NCBI GenBank assembly: GCA_025055255.1
Contig: JANWYI010000017.1
Location: 1 to 35,422, forward strand
DNA from: Anaerolineae bacterium
GTDB taxonomy: Bacteria; Chloroflexota; Anaerolineae; Aggregatilineales; UBA2796
Direction: 5' to 3'
Length of the DNA stretch: 35,422 nucleotides
Position numbers and translations under genes: made by a program. Positions 1 to 7,930 of the stretch are shown here, one piece after another; within the stretch, counting starts at the first letter, position 1, and every line of letters begins with the position of its first letter. The notes below the pieces were generated by a model that made no database searches, was not told the origin of the DNA, and worked only from the letters and a program-made list of their open reading frames with translations.

Positions 1-213
1 CAGCAAGATAGCGCACCTAAAGCAGGACGTCCGACATTCACTTGGCAAGATACGAACGAGGTCTTGGTAGGTGACTGGGTCACACTCAACCTACCACAGC
101 CCTGTGATGTGCGATTAGTGGCAGGACTGTACGATCCTGCGTCAGGTGAACGTTTGCGCCTGCCTGATGGATCAGACTTTGTTGAGCTGTGGCGTAAGCC
201 ATGCACACAGTGA
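1..213 (+). CDS. C-terminal end of a membrane glycosyltransferase-like protein (5' truncated)
   Basis: An open frame enters from the left edge in frame 1 and stops at the TGA at 211-213, giving 70 residues of a longer protein. The visible part is a beta-rich, non-membrane tail containing VRLVAGLYDPASGERLRL. Tails of this kind (a 'GLYDxxxGxRL' strand pair) sit at the extracytoplasmic C-terminus of GT39/ArnT-like membrane proteins in Chloroflexota. The glycosyltransferase at 12411-14300 ends in a comparable domain (RIEIGLHDGVRGETALF), so I infer the same protein class. No catalytic part is inside the window, so the activity is unverified. A strong hairpin follows at 249-290, which separates this gene from the rpmH cluster. 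Confidence 0.6.
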   Translation, partial: QQDSAPKAGRPTFTWQDTNEVLVGDWVTLNLPQPCDVRLVAGLYDPASGERLRLPDGSDFVELWRKPCTQ

Positions 214-248
214 CTTGAGCTACGCTGTTCTGCAAGCAACTCTCTTTG

Positions 249-290
249 GTCATCTGCAGCGCGCCTGTTGCTTTGAGTGCTGCAGATGAC
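249..290 (+). terminator. Hairpin terminator after the truncated gene
   Basis: A perfect 12-bp inverted repeat, GTCATCTGCAGC (249-260) and GCTGCAGATGAC (279-290), encloses an 18-nt loop. It is followed by TCTTTG, a weak T-run. It lies 36 nt after the stop codon at 213 and just upstream of the rpmH promoter, the expected place for a terminator. The poor U-tract leaves open a role as an mRNA-stabilising hairpin. Confidence 0.6.
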
Positions 291-321
291 TCTTTGCCGA
301 TCAGACGCGCTCAACTTCGCC

Positions 322-350
322 TTGACCCGCTCTTGCCCTTGCGCTATACT
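322..350 (+). promoter_or_regulatory. Sigma-70 type promoter of the rpmH operon
   Basis: TTGACC (322-327) and TATACT (345-350) are separated by exactly 17 bp, close to the vegetative consensus. Transcription would start near 357, giving a leader of about 75 nt before rpmH at 432. This is the best-matched promoter in the window, as expected for a ribosomal protein operon. Confidence 0.75.
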
Positions 351-431
351 TCGCCGTTGCGTAAAGATGCCTACTCACGACCAGTTCAGGTGCCGCCTTG
401 CGCGGCTTCTTGATATCTCTGGAGGAACACA

Positions 432-605
432 ATGGTCAAGCGCACATGGCAACCACGCAGACGCCGTCGCTTGCGCGTACATGGCTTCCGTCAAAGAATG
501 CGGACAAAAAACGGACGGCGTGTGCTGAAGGCGCGCCGTGCCAAAGGCAGACATCGGCTGACTGTGCAAGTGCGGCACGTGAAGAAAGTCAATTGGAATA
601 GCTAG
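432..605 (+). CDS. rpmH: Large ribosomal subunit protein bL34
   Basis: A 57-residue, extremely basic protein. It carries the bL34 signature in order: MVKRTWQP near the start, a run of Arg, [16 protein letters not shown], and [13 protein letters not shown]. The start is supported by GGAGG at 421-425, six bases upstream of the ATG. It encodes a structural protein of the 50S subunit. The usual bL34 is 44-47 residues, so this copy carries about ten extra C-terminal residues ([12 protein letters not shown]). rnpA begins four bases after the stop, the standard rpmH-rnpA arrangement. Identity is certain from the motif and the neighbours. Confidence 0.96.
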   Translation: MVKRTWQPRRRRRLRVHGFRQRMRTKNGRRVLKARRAKGRHRLTVQVRHVKKVNWNS

Positions 606-609
606 AAGC

Positions 610-960
610 GTGCAGCGTGCGTGGCGCTTGCAGCGGCGCAGCGATTTTGAACAGCTGAAGGCACACGGCAAGCAATGGCGTCATGCTCTGCTGACGCTCT
701 CAATCTTGCCGAACGACTTACCACACAATCGTTACGCTTTCATTACCAGTAAGCGCTTGGGCAAGGCTGTAGTGCGCAATCGGACGCGCCGACGCCTGCG
801 CGAGGCAGTGCGCCGTATGAAGCTGAAGCAAGGCTATGATGTCGTCCTGATCGCGCGCGCCAATTTAGCTCAACAGCCGTATAATATGATTGTAGAGGCA
901 TTGGAGGAACTGTTTCGCCGCGCTAACCTGCGCGATGAGCAGTCGGAGAGTAGTTTATGA
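610..960 (+). CDS. rnpA: Ribonuclease P protein component
   Basis: 116 residues with a GTG start only four bases after rpmH. The protein subunit of RNase P binds the catalytic RNA and helps process the 5' leader of pre-tRNAs. The sequence shows the N-terminal [11 protein letters not shown] segment, the central [14 protein letters not shown] strand, and the diagnostic basic helix [14 protein letters not shown]. The following [14 protein letters not shown] matches the family's 'D.V.IAR' strand. Length is normal for the family. The stop overlaps the yidD start (ATGA at 957-960), implying translational coupling. RNase P RNA is not in this window. Confidence 0.95.
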   Translation: MQRAWRLQRRSDFEQLKAHGKQWRHALLTLSILPNDLPHNRYAFITSKRLGKAVVRNRTRRRLREAVRRMKLKQGYDVVLIARANLAQQPYNMIVEALEELFRRANLRDEQSESSL

Positions 961-1166
961 AGCGCCTTGCCCTTGCGCTGATTCGGCTCTACAAGGCAAC
1001 GCTATCAAAGATTTTGCCGCCTGCTTGCCGCTTTGTGCCGTCTTGCTCAATGTACACTTACGAGGCAATTGAGAAATATGGCGTACTGAAAGGCGGATGG
1101 CTGGGCATACGGCGCATCCTGCGCTGTCACCCATTCAATCCAGGCGGCTACGATCCTGTCCCTTGA
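957..1166 (+). CDS. yidD: Membrane protein insertion efficiency factor YidD
   Basis: 69 residues with the full family pattern: an amphipathic N-terminus, [19 protein letters not shown], the [14 protein letters not shown] segment and the ending YDPVP. The three conserved cysteines are present. YidD is a small peripheral membrane protein reported to assist YidC-dependent insertion of membrane proteins. It overlaps rnpA by four bases and lies upstream of yidC. Here, however, a lipoprotein gene separates it from yidC, whereas the two are often adjacent in other bacteria. Confidence 0.95.
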   Translation: MKRLALALIRLYKATLSKILPPACRFVPSCSMYTYEAIEKYGVLKGGWLGIRRILRCHPFNPGGYDPVP

Positions 1167-1173
1167 ACATCCC

Positions 1174-2466
1174 ATGAGGCCAGTCCTTTTGAACGCACAC
1201 CTATCGCCATTTTCTCAACTGAGCCGCGCGCCTTTCCGCGCGGCATTGCTATTGGTCAGCCTAGTGCTACTCACGAGCTGTACAGCGCTCGTCCTGCCTG
1301 AGAGCTGGGCAGGCTTGACAGTAGACGGCACTTTGCAAGACGGACGTTATGTGGACGCGCGCTACCTTTACGTCGCTTACCGCGACGTCGTCTTCCGCAT
1401 TGACCTGACTCGTGACGCTGCTGGACGCATCATAGAGCCGAATCAGCGCGCAACTGACCGTTTCGTGGACTGGGCAGCGCGCTCGGAGAATAACGGACAG
1501 ATGTTCGCAGCGCCTGCGCTTGAAAAACGCGAAGACGGCGTGCGCGTCTATGTTGGCTCATATAACCACGCTGTTTACGCCTTCGCGCCTGACTCAGGTG
1601 TGCGCAACGTGCCTTTGGCGAATTGGCGCGCGCCCGTTGGCACAGAAAAGGTCATTGGCGAAGCACTTGTGCATGGCGACCGAGTCTACGTCGGTCAAGG
1701 CGACAAAGGTATCAAGGCGTTTAGCACAGTAACAGGTGCGCTCGTCGCTAGCTTTGACGGCACAGATTTTGGTGTTTGGTCGGCGCCCGTGCTGGACGAG
1801 GAGCGCAATGCGCTCTACTTTGGCTCAATGGATCGCCATGTGTACGCGCTGAAAGCTGACACGCTTGAGCTGTTGTGGCGCGTGGACGTTGGCGGCGCCG
1901 TGGCTGCATCACCACTGTTGCACGACGGTGTTCTGTACTTTGGCACGCTGACTAGCGAGCTGATTGCAGTAGATACGCGCATGGAGTCGCGCCTGCCGAT
2001 CACCAATCAATCGGATCGCATCTTGCGGCGCTACAAGACAGAGGGCTGGATTTGGTCTACGCCGACGCTAGTTAACGGCACGCTCTACTTCGGCGATCTG
2101 CGCGGCTACGTCCATGCCGTAGATGCACAGACCTTCAATCCGCGCTGGAAGGCAACTGATCCTGAGCGACGCGGCGGCATTCGCGGCAAAGTGGCTGTGG
2201 TAGACGGTCGCGTAATCGCTGGCTCAGAGAGCAAGTATCTGCGCGCTTATAATGCCGAGAGCGGCGCGCTGATCTGGACATCTAGTCCAGCTGAGGCGGA
2301 GCGCATTCTAGGCGACGTAGTGGTTGTTGGCGAGATGGTCATCACAACGACTAAGAGTGAAGAGCGGCTCGTGGTGGCGTATGACCTGCTCAGTGGCGGA
2401 CGCTTGTGGAGCGTTCGCAAGCCTTCTCAAGATGATGTCAATCGTTTGGCGCAAGCGCCGCGCTAG
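1174..2466 (+). CDS. Lipoprotein with PQQ-like (BamB-like) beta-propeller
   Basis: 430 residues from the ATG at 1174. The N-terminus has a hydrophobic stretch ending in the lipobox LLTSC (Cys about residue 36), so the protein should be lipid-anchored outside the membrane. The rest is built of repeated blades such as VYVGSYNHAVYAFAPDSG, VYVGQGDKGIKAFSTVTG, LYFGSMDRHVYALKADT, LYFGTLTSELIAVD and LYFGDLRGYVHAVDAQT. These are typical of quinoprotein-like or BamB-like propellers, which usually mediate protein contacts. No quinone-binding enzyme residues are evident. It is co-oriented between yidD and yidC with short gaps (7 and 18 nt), suggesting a role linked to membrane protein insertion or envelope assembly (inference). 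The start is uncertain: a TTG at 1189 has GAGG nine bases upstream, while the ATG at 1174 has no clear ribosome binding site. Confidence 0.85.
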   Translation: MRPVLLNAHLSPFSQLSRAPFRAALLLVSLVLLTSCTALVLPESWAGLTVDGTLQDGRYVDARYLYVAYRDVVFRIDLTRDAAGRIIEPNQRATDRFVDWAARSENNGQMFAAPALEKREDGVRVYVGSYNHAVYAFAPDSGVRNVPLANWRAPVGTEKVIGEALVHGDRVYVGQGDKGIKAFSTVTGALVASFDGTDFGVWSAPVLDEERNALYFGSMDRHVYALKADTLELLWRVDVGGAVAASPLLHDGVLYFGTLTSELIAVDTRMESRLPITNQSDRILRRYKTEGWIWSTPTLVNGTLYFGDLRGYVHAVDAQTFNPRWKATDPERRGGIRGKVAVVDGRVIAGSESKYLRAYNAESGALIWTSSPAEAERILGDVVVVGEMVITTTKSEERLVVAYDLLSGGRLWSVRKPSQDDVNRLAQAPR

Positions 2467-2484
2467 GAGTTTTGAGGGAAGCAC

Positions 2485-3441
2485 ATGGATTTCCTGACTG
2501 ATCCGTTCATTGTCGTGATGCTCTGGCTGTATCGCCTGCTCGGCGAGAACTTGGTGCTGGCGATCATCGTCTTCACCATTCTCAGCCGCATTATCACTTA
2601 TCCGCTGATGCGTCAACAGCTGAAATCCTCAAAGCGGATGCGCGAGATTGCGCCTAAGTTACAGGCGCTACGCGAGCAGTACAAAGGTCCGCAGAACCGC
2701 GAGGCGTTGGCACGCGCGCAGATGGAACTCTACCGCCAAGAAGGCATCAATCCAATGGCAGGCTGCTTGCCGTTGCTCATCCAAATGCCGATCTTGTTCG
2801 GTCTGTACGGCGCTATCTACGCTACGCTCGCCACAACACCGCTCCAGTTCCTCGACATTCAAAATCGCCTGCTGATTCCTGAGCTCTCTGCCATGTTGCC
2901 GCTCAAGAATCAGTTCCTGTGGATGAATCTCGGACAGCCTGATCCGTACTTTGTGCTGCCGATCCTTGTGGTAGTCAGCACGTGGCTGCAATCGAAGATC
3001 ATGACGCCGCCTGTGACTGATCCGAACGATCCTTCAGCAGCTGTCTCGCGCAACATGACCACCATCATGCCGCTGATGGTCGGCTTGTTCTCGATCTCGT
3101 TCGCCTCAGGTTTGTCTGTGTACTGGGTCGCTTCGAACATTGTCGGCATTGTGCAATATGCCATGATGGGTCAGGTAGACTGGCGCAACGTTTTCAGCGC
3201 GCCTAAGCCTGCGCCTGCTAAAGCTGTGGCTGCGCCCAAGAGTAACGCTGCGCCTGAGCCACGCCGACAAGAGCGCGAGACTGCCAAAACGCCTGCCACA
3301 GTCAGCAAGAAACGCAAGCTCTCTGAGACCATGCAGCGCCCTGCCGCGCTAGGCGCGAGCAGCGTCAGCCAGCCAGCGCCAAGTCCAAGCCGCAAGAGCG
3401 CGCCGCCTAAATCGAGTAAAGCGCGTAAGGCAAAGAAATGA
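2485..3441 (+). CDS. yidC: Membrane protein insertase YidC/Oxa1
   Basis: 318 residues, short-form YidC without the large periplasmic P1 domain of Gram-negatives. It inserts and folds membrane proteins with or without SecYEG. Visible landmarks are an N-terminal membrane helix, LAIIVFTILSRIITYPL, the cytoplasmic helical hairpin SSKRMREIAPKLQALREQYK, the helix GCLPLLIQMPILFGLY, and a final MTTIMPLMVGLFS to SGLSVYWVASNIVGIVQ pair. About 80 C-terminal residues form an Ala/Pro/Lys-rich tail ending RKAKK, which may contact the ribosome as in other long-tailed Oxa1 proteins (inference). The start has GAGGGA nine bases upstream. khpB follows 30 bases later. Confidence 0.95.
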   Translation: MDFLTDPFIVVMLWLYRLLGENLVLAIIVFTILSRIITYPLMRQQLKSSKRMREIAPKLQALREQYKGPQNREALARAQMELYRQEGINPMAGCLPLLIQMPILFGLYGAIYATLATTPLQFLDIQNRLLIPELSAMLPLKNQFLWMNLGQPDPYFVLPILVVVSTWLQSKIMTPPVTDPNDPSAAVSRNMTTIMPLMVGLFSISFASGLSVYWVASNIVGIVQYAMMGQVDWRNVFSAPKPAPAKAVAAPKSNAAPEPRRQERETAKTPATVSKKRKLSETMQRPAALGASSVSQPAPSPSRKSAPPKSSKARKAKK

Positions 3442-3471
3442 CCTGCCCAGCACGCACTGAAAAAGGGATTT

Positions 3472-4245
3472 ATGAGTCAGACACTTTCTATCGAATCAGT
3501 CGGCGTAGATGTGGAGAGCGCTATTGCGAAGGGCATTCAAGAGCTCGGAGTCAGCCGCGAGCAGGTCATGGTTGAGGTGCTAGAAGAGCCGAGTCGCCGT
3601 CTGCTCGGACTCGGCGCTAAGCCTGCCCGCGTGCGCCTGACCGTCATTCGCGCGCCAGAGACGCCGCCTACGCGCACTGAGAGCGTCTCAAAACCTGAAG
3701 CGCTCGCCTTTGACGATGAAGAGGATGAAGATGAACTGCCCGCGCCTGCAACAGAACAAGAGATGGCAGAAGCGGCTAAAGTTGGCGAGGCAGTCCTGCG
3801 CAGGTTGCTGCAGAGCATGGGCATTCGAGCCACTATCAGCGCCAAGCCTGCGCCAAAACAGAGCGGCGAGCCGCAACATTGGACGCTAGACGTGCGCGGC
3901 GCAAATTTGAGCGAGTTGATTGGTCGGCGTGGCGAGACCTTGGCTGCGCTGCAGTACATCACGCGCTTGATCACAAGTCGTCAAATCGGTCGCCGCGCTT
4001 ATTTGGTCGTGGATGTAGACGGCTACAAGGCGCGCCGTGAGGAGATGCTGCGCCGTCTTGCGTTCCGCATGGCAGAGCAAGCCATTCAGCGTGGACGCAC
4101 GGTCTCAATGGAGCCAATGCCGCCGCATGAGCGCCGCATCATTCACTTGACGCTGAAGGACAATCCAAATGTCTCTACTGAGAGCGTTGGCGAGGGTGAG
4201 AATCGCAAAGTGACCATTGTACCGCGCCGCTCGCAGCAACCTTGA
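3472..4245 (+). CDS. khpB: RNA-binding protein KhpB (Jag/SpoIIIJ-associated)
   Basis: 257 residues with three parts. The Jag-N domain is at residues 1-60 (AIAKGIQELGVSREQVMVEV and RLLGLGAKPARV). An acidic linker runs about 78-92 (DDEEDEDE). A KH domain carries LSELIGRRGETLAALQYI, and a C-terminal R3H domain contains PMPPHERRIIHLTL. KhpB is an RNA chaperone-type protein that pairs with KhpA and affects cell elongation in Gram-positives. Its position after yidC is the classical 'SpoIIIJ-associated' arrangement. The PfkB gene starts six bases after the stop, so the operon probably continues. Confidence 0.93.
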   Translation: MSQTLSIESVGVDVESAIAKGIQELGVSREQVMVEVLEEPSRRLLGLGAKPARVRLTVIRAPETPPTRTESVSKPEALAFDDEEDEDELPAPATEQEMAEAAKVGEAVLRRLLQSMGIRATISAKPAPKQSGEPQHWTLDVRGANLSELIGRRGETLAALQYITRLITSRQIGRRAYLVVDVDGYKARREEMLRRLAFRMAEQAIQRGRTVSMEPMPPHERRIIHLTLKDNPNVSTESVGEGENRKVTIVPRRSQQP

Positions 4246-4251
4246 CGACCT

Positions 4252-5088
4252 GTGGAGATATTTCTGTTAGTCGGGCATGTTACCCGCGATGAAATGCCAT
4301 CGGGCGCGCGACTCGGCGGCACTGTAGCTTATGCAGGCTGCACTATGGCTGCGCTTGGCGCTACAGTGTGCTTGGTCACTAGTGCGCGCGCTGATGAGCC
4401 AGTGTTAGCAGAGTTGCCGTCAACGCTCAGCGTCCATTCGATTGCCGCGCCGCGCAGCACCACTTTTATCAATTGCTACGAAGGCGATGCACGCCGCCAA
4501 ACACTGCTCGGACGCGCTGCGCTCCTCAACTACGCACATTTGCCCGTCTCATGGCGCAACTTGCCTGTTGTGTGCTTTTGCCCAGTGGCAGACGAAGTTG
4601 ACATCAGCCTTGTGCGCACGTTCCCGCAAAGTTTGCGCGCGGCAGCCTTGCAAGGTTGGCTGCGCACATGGGACGCCGAAGGCACTGTTCACCGCAAATT
4701 TTGGGCAGAAGCAAACTGGACACTGCCAATGCTCCATTTTGCCGTGCTGAGCGAAGAAGACATCGGCTGTGACGCAGAGCTGGAAGCGCATTTTGCTGCG
4801 TTAACGCCGCTCTTGATTGTCACGCGCGCTGAACGCGGCTGCACAGTCTATCAGCACGGAAAAGAGCCGCTCGACATCCCAGCGCCGCGCGTCGAAGTGG
4901 TGGACGCAACCGGCGCAGGTGATGTTTTCTTCGGCGTCTTCAGCGTGTTATATCAACGGACGCGCAATGTGCCATATGCAGCGCAGGCGGCTGTGCGGCT
5001 TGCTAGCCAATCGGTTACGCGCGTCGGCTTGGCAGGCGTGCCAACAGCCGACGAAATTCGCGCTGTGCTTGAGCGACCAAGCGCATAG
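4252..5088 (+). CDS. PfkB-family carbohydrate/nucleoside kinase
   Basis: 278 residues from a GTG start. It shows the N-terminal Gly-rich segment LGGTVAYAGCTMAALGA, which contacts the sugar, and the C-terminal signature VVDATGAGDVFFGVF. The Asp of GAGD is the catalytic base of ribokinase-like enzymes. It should phosphorylate a sugar or nucleoside using ATP, but the substrate cannot be read from the sequence. The protein is slightly shorter than the usual 300-320 residues. The gap to khpB is six bases, so it is probably co-transcribed. An SGNH hydrolase follows 23 bases downstream with its own GGAGAG ribosome binding site. Confidence 0.85.
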   Translation: MEIFLLVGHVTRDEMPSGARLGGTVAYAGCTMAALGATVCLVTSARADEPVLAELPSTLSVHSIAAPRSTTFINCYEGDARRQTLLGRAALLNYAHLPVSWRNLPVVCFCPVADEVDISLVRTFPQSLRAAALQGWLRTWDAEGTVHRKFWAEANWTLPMLHFAVLSEEDIGCDAELEAHFAALTPLLIVTRAERGCTVYQHGKEPLDIPAPRVEVVDATGAGDVFFGVFSVLYQRTRNVPYAAQAAVRLASQSVTRVGLAGVPTADEIRAVLERPSA

Positions 5089-5111
5089 CTGCTCTATTAG
5101 GAGAGAGTGAG

Positions 5112-5738
5112 ATGATCTTCGGTCAGCATCATCGCATTGTCTTCATGGGCGACTCGATCACGGACGCTGATCGGCACAGAGTCGCGCCTTATGGCAACGG
5201 CTACGTCAACATCGTGCGTAACTTTATGGTCGCGCGCTATCCACACTACAATTTGACCTTTATCAACAAAGGCGTCGGCGGCGATACAGTCCGTCAGCTT
5301 GCCATGCGCTGGGAAAGCGACGTGATCCGTGAGCGTCCGCAGTGGATTTCAGTCATGATTGGCGCGAACGATGTGTGGCGGCACTTCACTTACAACGCGC
5401 GCGAAGCAGTGCCAATTCAGGAGTATCAAAGCACGCTGCGCGCACTTTTGCAGCGCGCACGGCAAGCGATCAAGGCGAACTTTGTGCTGATGCAGCCATA
5501 CGTTGTGATTGCTGAGCCGCAGCATCCAATGCGGCAACTCATGGCGCTCTACGCAGGCGTAGTCGAAGGCTTAGCAGTCGAGTTTGGCGCTGCGCTCGTG
5601 CGCACACAAGCGGCATTTGACGAGGCAATGAAGCACTTGCCTCCATCATTTTGGTCGCCTGACCAGATTCACGTCGGCGCGCAAGGTCACACGCTGATCG
5701 CACAGGCATGGCTGCGCGCCGTCGGCTATGAGTTCTAA
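5112..5738 (+). CDS. SGNH/GDSL-family hydrolase
   Basis: 208 residues. All SGNH blocks are visible: block I FMGDSITD (nucleophile Ser), block II GVGGDT (oxyanion Gly), block III MIGANDVWR (Asn), and block V PDQIHVGAQGH (Asp and His). Such proteins are esterases, lipases or carbohydrate acetyl-esterases. There is no signal peptide, so it is probably cytoplasmic. The ATG at 5112 is preceded by AGGAGAG. It ends three bases before the convergent M42 gene. The precise substrate is unknown. Confidence 0.88.
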   Translation: MIFGQHHRIVFMGDSITDADRHRVAPYGNGYVNIVRNFMVARYPHYNLTFINKGVGGDTVRQLAMRWESDVIRERPQWISVMIGANDVWRHFTYNAREAVPIQEYQSTLRALLQRARQAIKANFVLMQPYVVIAEPQHPMRQLMALYAGVVEGLAVEFGAALVRTQAAFDEAMKHLPPSFWSPDQIHVGAQGHTLIAQAWLRAVGYEF

Positions 5739-5741
5739 CGG

Positions 5742-6743
5742 CTAGACCTCAAACGGCTGCTCTAGCAGCGCTACGAGCAGATCAATGCTGGCTTGCACGT
5801 CGTTGATGTCCACTGTCTCGCTTGTGGTGTGTACATAGCGGCACGGAATCGAGATGACGCCGCTTGGAATGCCGCTGAGCGCCGTTTGGATTGCCGCTGC
5901 ATCTGTTGAGCCGCCGCTCAGCACTTCCAGCTGATAGCGGATGCCTGCAGCCTCAGCGCGCCGAATCATCAGCTCTTTGATAGCAGGCGGCACAATGTGA
6001 CCACTATCTACCACTTTAATCGCTGTGCCGTAGCCTAGCCGCACTGCCATGCTATTGTTCTTCGGCGTGTCACCTGTTGCTGTCACATCAAGGGCAATGC
6101 CGTAGTCAGGCGCGATGCTATTTGCAGCCACGCGCGCGCCGCGAATCCCGACTTCCTCTTGCGTTGTGAAGACGAAATACAGCTCGTTAGGCAAATTTTT
6201 GCCCTTCAAAGCGCGCATTGCCTCAATGGCTACTGCGCAGCCGATTCGATCATCCATGCTCTTGGCGATCAAGCGGTCGCCGCGCACGGCAAACTCGCGC
6301 GTGAGCGCCGCAGGATCGCCGACGCGCACGTTGCCGCCATTTTCAGCGCCCATGCTGAAGTCAATGAACAGCTGATTGATTGTCGGCATCTCAGTCGGAA
6401 TGAGCGCGCTGCCTTCCACGCCAATTGTGCCGATTGTGCCGTCGGCAAAGCGCACGCGGTTGCCGATCAGCGAGAGCAAGATCAAGCCGCCTGTCATAGT
6501 GAAGCGCGCAAAGCCTGGCTTATCTAGCGCGCTGACCACTAAGCCGATCTCATCCATGTGCGCCGCGATCATGATCTTTTTGCCGCCGCTTCCCATGCGG
6601 CAGATTAAGTTGCCTGCGTTGTCCACGCGCAGCTCATCTGCCAGGTCGCGCACATAGCTCTCGATCAGCGCGCGCACCATGTACTCATGTCCTGAAGGGC
6701 CCCATGCTTCCACTAGCGCCTGAATAAGTGCTTTGTCCGCCAT
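5742..6743 (-). CDS. M42-family metallo-aminopeptidase (TET-type), complete active site
   Basis: 333 residues. The expected M42 residues are all visible: His62 and Asp64 in AAHMDEIG, Asp164 in DDRIG, the catalytic Glu196 and ligand Glu197 in TTQEEVG, Asp219 in ALDVT and His305 in YVHTTSE. The family binds two metal ions and removes N-terminal residues from peptides. Many members assemble into tetrahedral dodecamers (TET particles). It is the downstream member of a tandem pair and begins three bases after the stop of the gene at 6747-7778. The two are surely co-transcribed and translated together. Its neighbour is a degenerate paralogue, so mixed complexes are possible (inference). Confidence 0.92.
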   Translation of the reverse strand: MADKALIQALVEAWGPSGHEYMVRALIESYVRDLADELRVDNAGNLICRMGSGGKKIMIAAHMDEIGLVVSALDKPGFARFTMTGGLILLSLIGNRVRFADGTIGTIGVEGSALIPTEMPTINQLFIDFSMGAENGGNVRVGDPAALTREFAVRGDRLIAKSMDDRIGCAVAIEAMRALKGKNLPNELYFVFTTQEEVGIRGARVAANSIAPDYGIALDVTATGDTPKNNSMAVRLGYGTAIKVVDSGHIVPPAIKELMIRRAEAAGIRYQLEVLSGGSTDAAAIQTALSGIPSGVISIPCRYVHTTSETVDINDVQASIDLLVALLEQPFEV

Positions 6744-6746
6744 GAT

Positions 6747-7778
6747 TCAGTTCTCCAAGATGCTAGGCGTGAGCGCAGCGAGCGACTCGCGCAGCAAGCG
6801 CAGCGTGCGCTCAAGGTCAGTCAGCGAAACTAGTCCATTTGGACTACACATATAGCGCACAGGCACGCTCAATGAGACCGTTGGCACGCCTGCCTGAGTC
6901 TGGCTGACGTTAACGTTCTCCGTGCCGTAGACTTGGCTGACGTCAATCTGGTAGGGCAAGTTGTGTCTCTCGGCAACGCTGCGCACAAATGCCAACAGGC
7001 GCTGATCAGGAATGCCCATGCGTTCAGCCGCGCGCAAGACTGTGCCGCCGCTAAGACGCACTGTTGGCGCCTGTGTATCGTCTTCTGTGCGTGGCAGATC
7101 GTCACATTCTGTGCCATCAAGCAAGAAGGCGACTTGCGGCTTCAAGCGATTGGCGGCGACTGTTGCGCCGCGTCCGTAGATACGCGCCTGCGCTGTGAAG
7201 GCAATGTAGATGTCTAACGGCAAACGCGACTCAGTCAGCGACTCAATCAGCGTGACCAGCACAGCACATGCCGCACGCGACTGGAATGCTTTGCCGCGTA
7301 CAACATCCGCGCTCAGCTCAGCGTAGTCGCCTACGAAGGCAATCCGTTCGCCAACTTTAGCGCTGTCTTTGCCGCCTGTATCAATCAGAATTTCTTTTGG
7401 CTCTGGCAGAACATTCTGACCATGAGTTTTGTGAATTGGTGCGAAAAGTACCACGCCTGCCGTCTTTTGCGCGCCGATCAGCACGCGCGCTGCTGCCACA
7501 TAGCGCATGTCCAAGCGACCAACAGGCAGGACTTTTAGAAAATTCTCGCTGCCGCTGACCATCAAGCCGACCTCATCCATTGGCGCGCCCAGCATCACGC
7601 GAAAGGCACCTGCCTGACTGCTCTTCAGGCGCGCTGTCAGGTTGCCCATCACGTCAATCACGACGTTTTCGAGATGAGACTCGGTCAATTCAAGCAGCAA
7701 ATCGCGCACTTCGCGCTCTTCACCTGAGACGCCAATCGCCTCTGAGAGCGCTTTGAGGTTTTCACGTAGACTTGGCAT
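6747..7778 (-). CDS. M42-family homologue with degenerate active site (probable pseudoenzyme)
   Basis: 343 residues, aligning along its length with the next gene's M42 aminopeptidase, but most metal ligands and the catalytic base are replaced. AHMDEIG becomes GAPMDEVG (His to Pro67, Asp69 kept). DDRIG becomes QSRAA (Asp to Gln166). QEEVG becomes QARIY (both Glu lost, to Ala198 and Arg199). YVHTT becomes YMCSP (His to Cys311). Only Asp69 and Asp221 remain. The reading frame is intact and the fold-defining segments are well kept, which argues for selection on a non-catalytic role rather than decay. A regulatory or structural partner of the active paralogue is the simplest inference. Confidence 0.85.
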   Translation of the reverse strand: MPSLRENLKALSEAIGVSGEEREVRDLLLELTESHLENVVIDVMGNLTARLKSSQAGAFRVMLGAPMDEVGLMVSGSENFLKVLPVGRLDMRYVAAARVLIGAQKTAGVVLFAPIHKTHGQNVLPEPKEILIDTGGKDSAKVGERIAFVGDYAELSADVVRGKAFQSRAACAVLVTLIESLTESRLPLDIYIAFTAQARIYGRGATVAANRLKPQVAFLLDGTECDDLPRTEDDTQAPTVRLSGGTVLRAAERMGIPDQRLLAFVRSVAERHNLPYQIDVSQVYGTENVNVSQTQAGVPTVSLSVPVRYMCSPNGLVSLTDLERTLRLLRESLAALTPSILEN

Positions 7779-7865
7779 TCTAAGCTCAAACTTTCTTTTA
7801 TGCTGAAATCGTGGCTCTGTTGCGAAGACGCATAAGCACGCGCTACTTTAACGCATCTCAAGCGA

Positions 7866-7875
7866 ATTGTAGCGC
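7866..7875 (-). promoter_or_regulatory. Candidate -10 for the M42 pair
   Basis: Read on the minus strand this is GCGCTACAAT, matching the extended -10 pattern seen at several other genes here. It lies 88 bases upstream of the ATG at 7778. No convincing -35 is seen. The rest of 7779-7930 shows nothing else I can assign. Confidence 0.4.
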
Positions 7876-7930
7876 TAGATCAACAGAATGCACATAAATT
7901 CTCAACTGCGCCTAAATTGCGCAGAAACGG

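Noticed and set aside
214-431. Replication origin upstream of rpmH
   Set aside because: No cluster of DnaA boxes or AT-rich unwinding region is visible.
375-671. Minus-strand 98-codon frame over the rpmH region
   Set aside because: It is a shadow of rpmH and its promoter, with no motif or ribosome binding site.
6747-7778. Pseudogene call for the degenerate M42 gene
   Set aside because: The frame is intact, full length and translationally linked to the active copy, so a pseudoenzyme is the better description.
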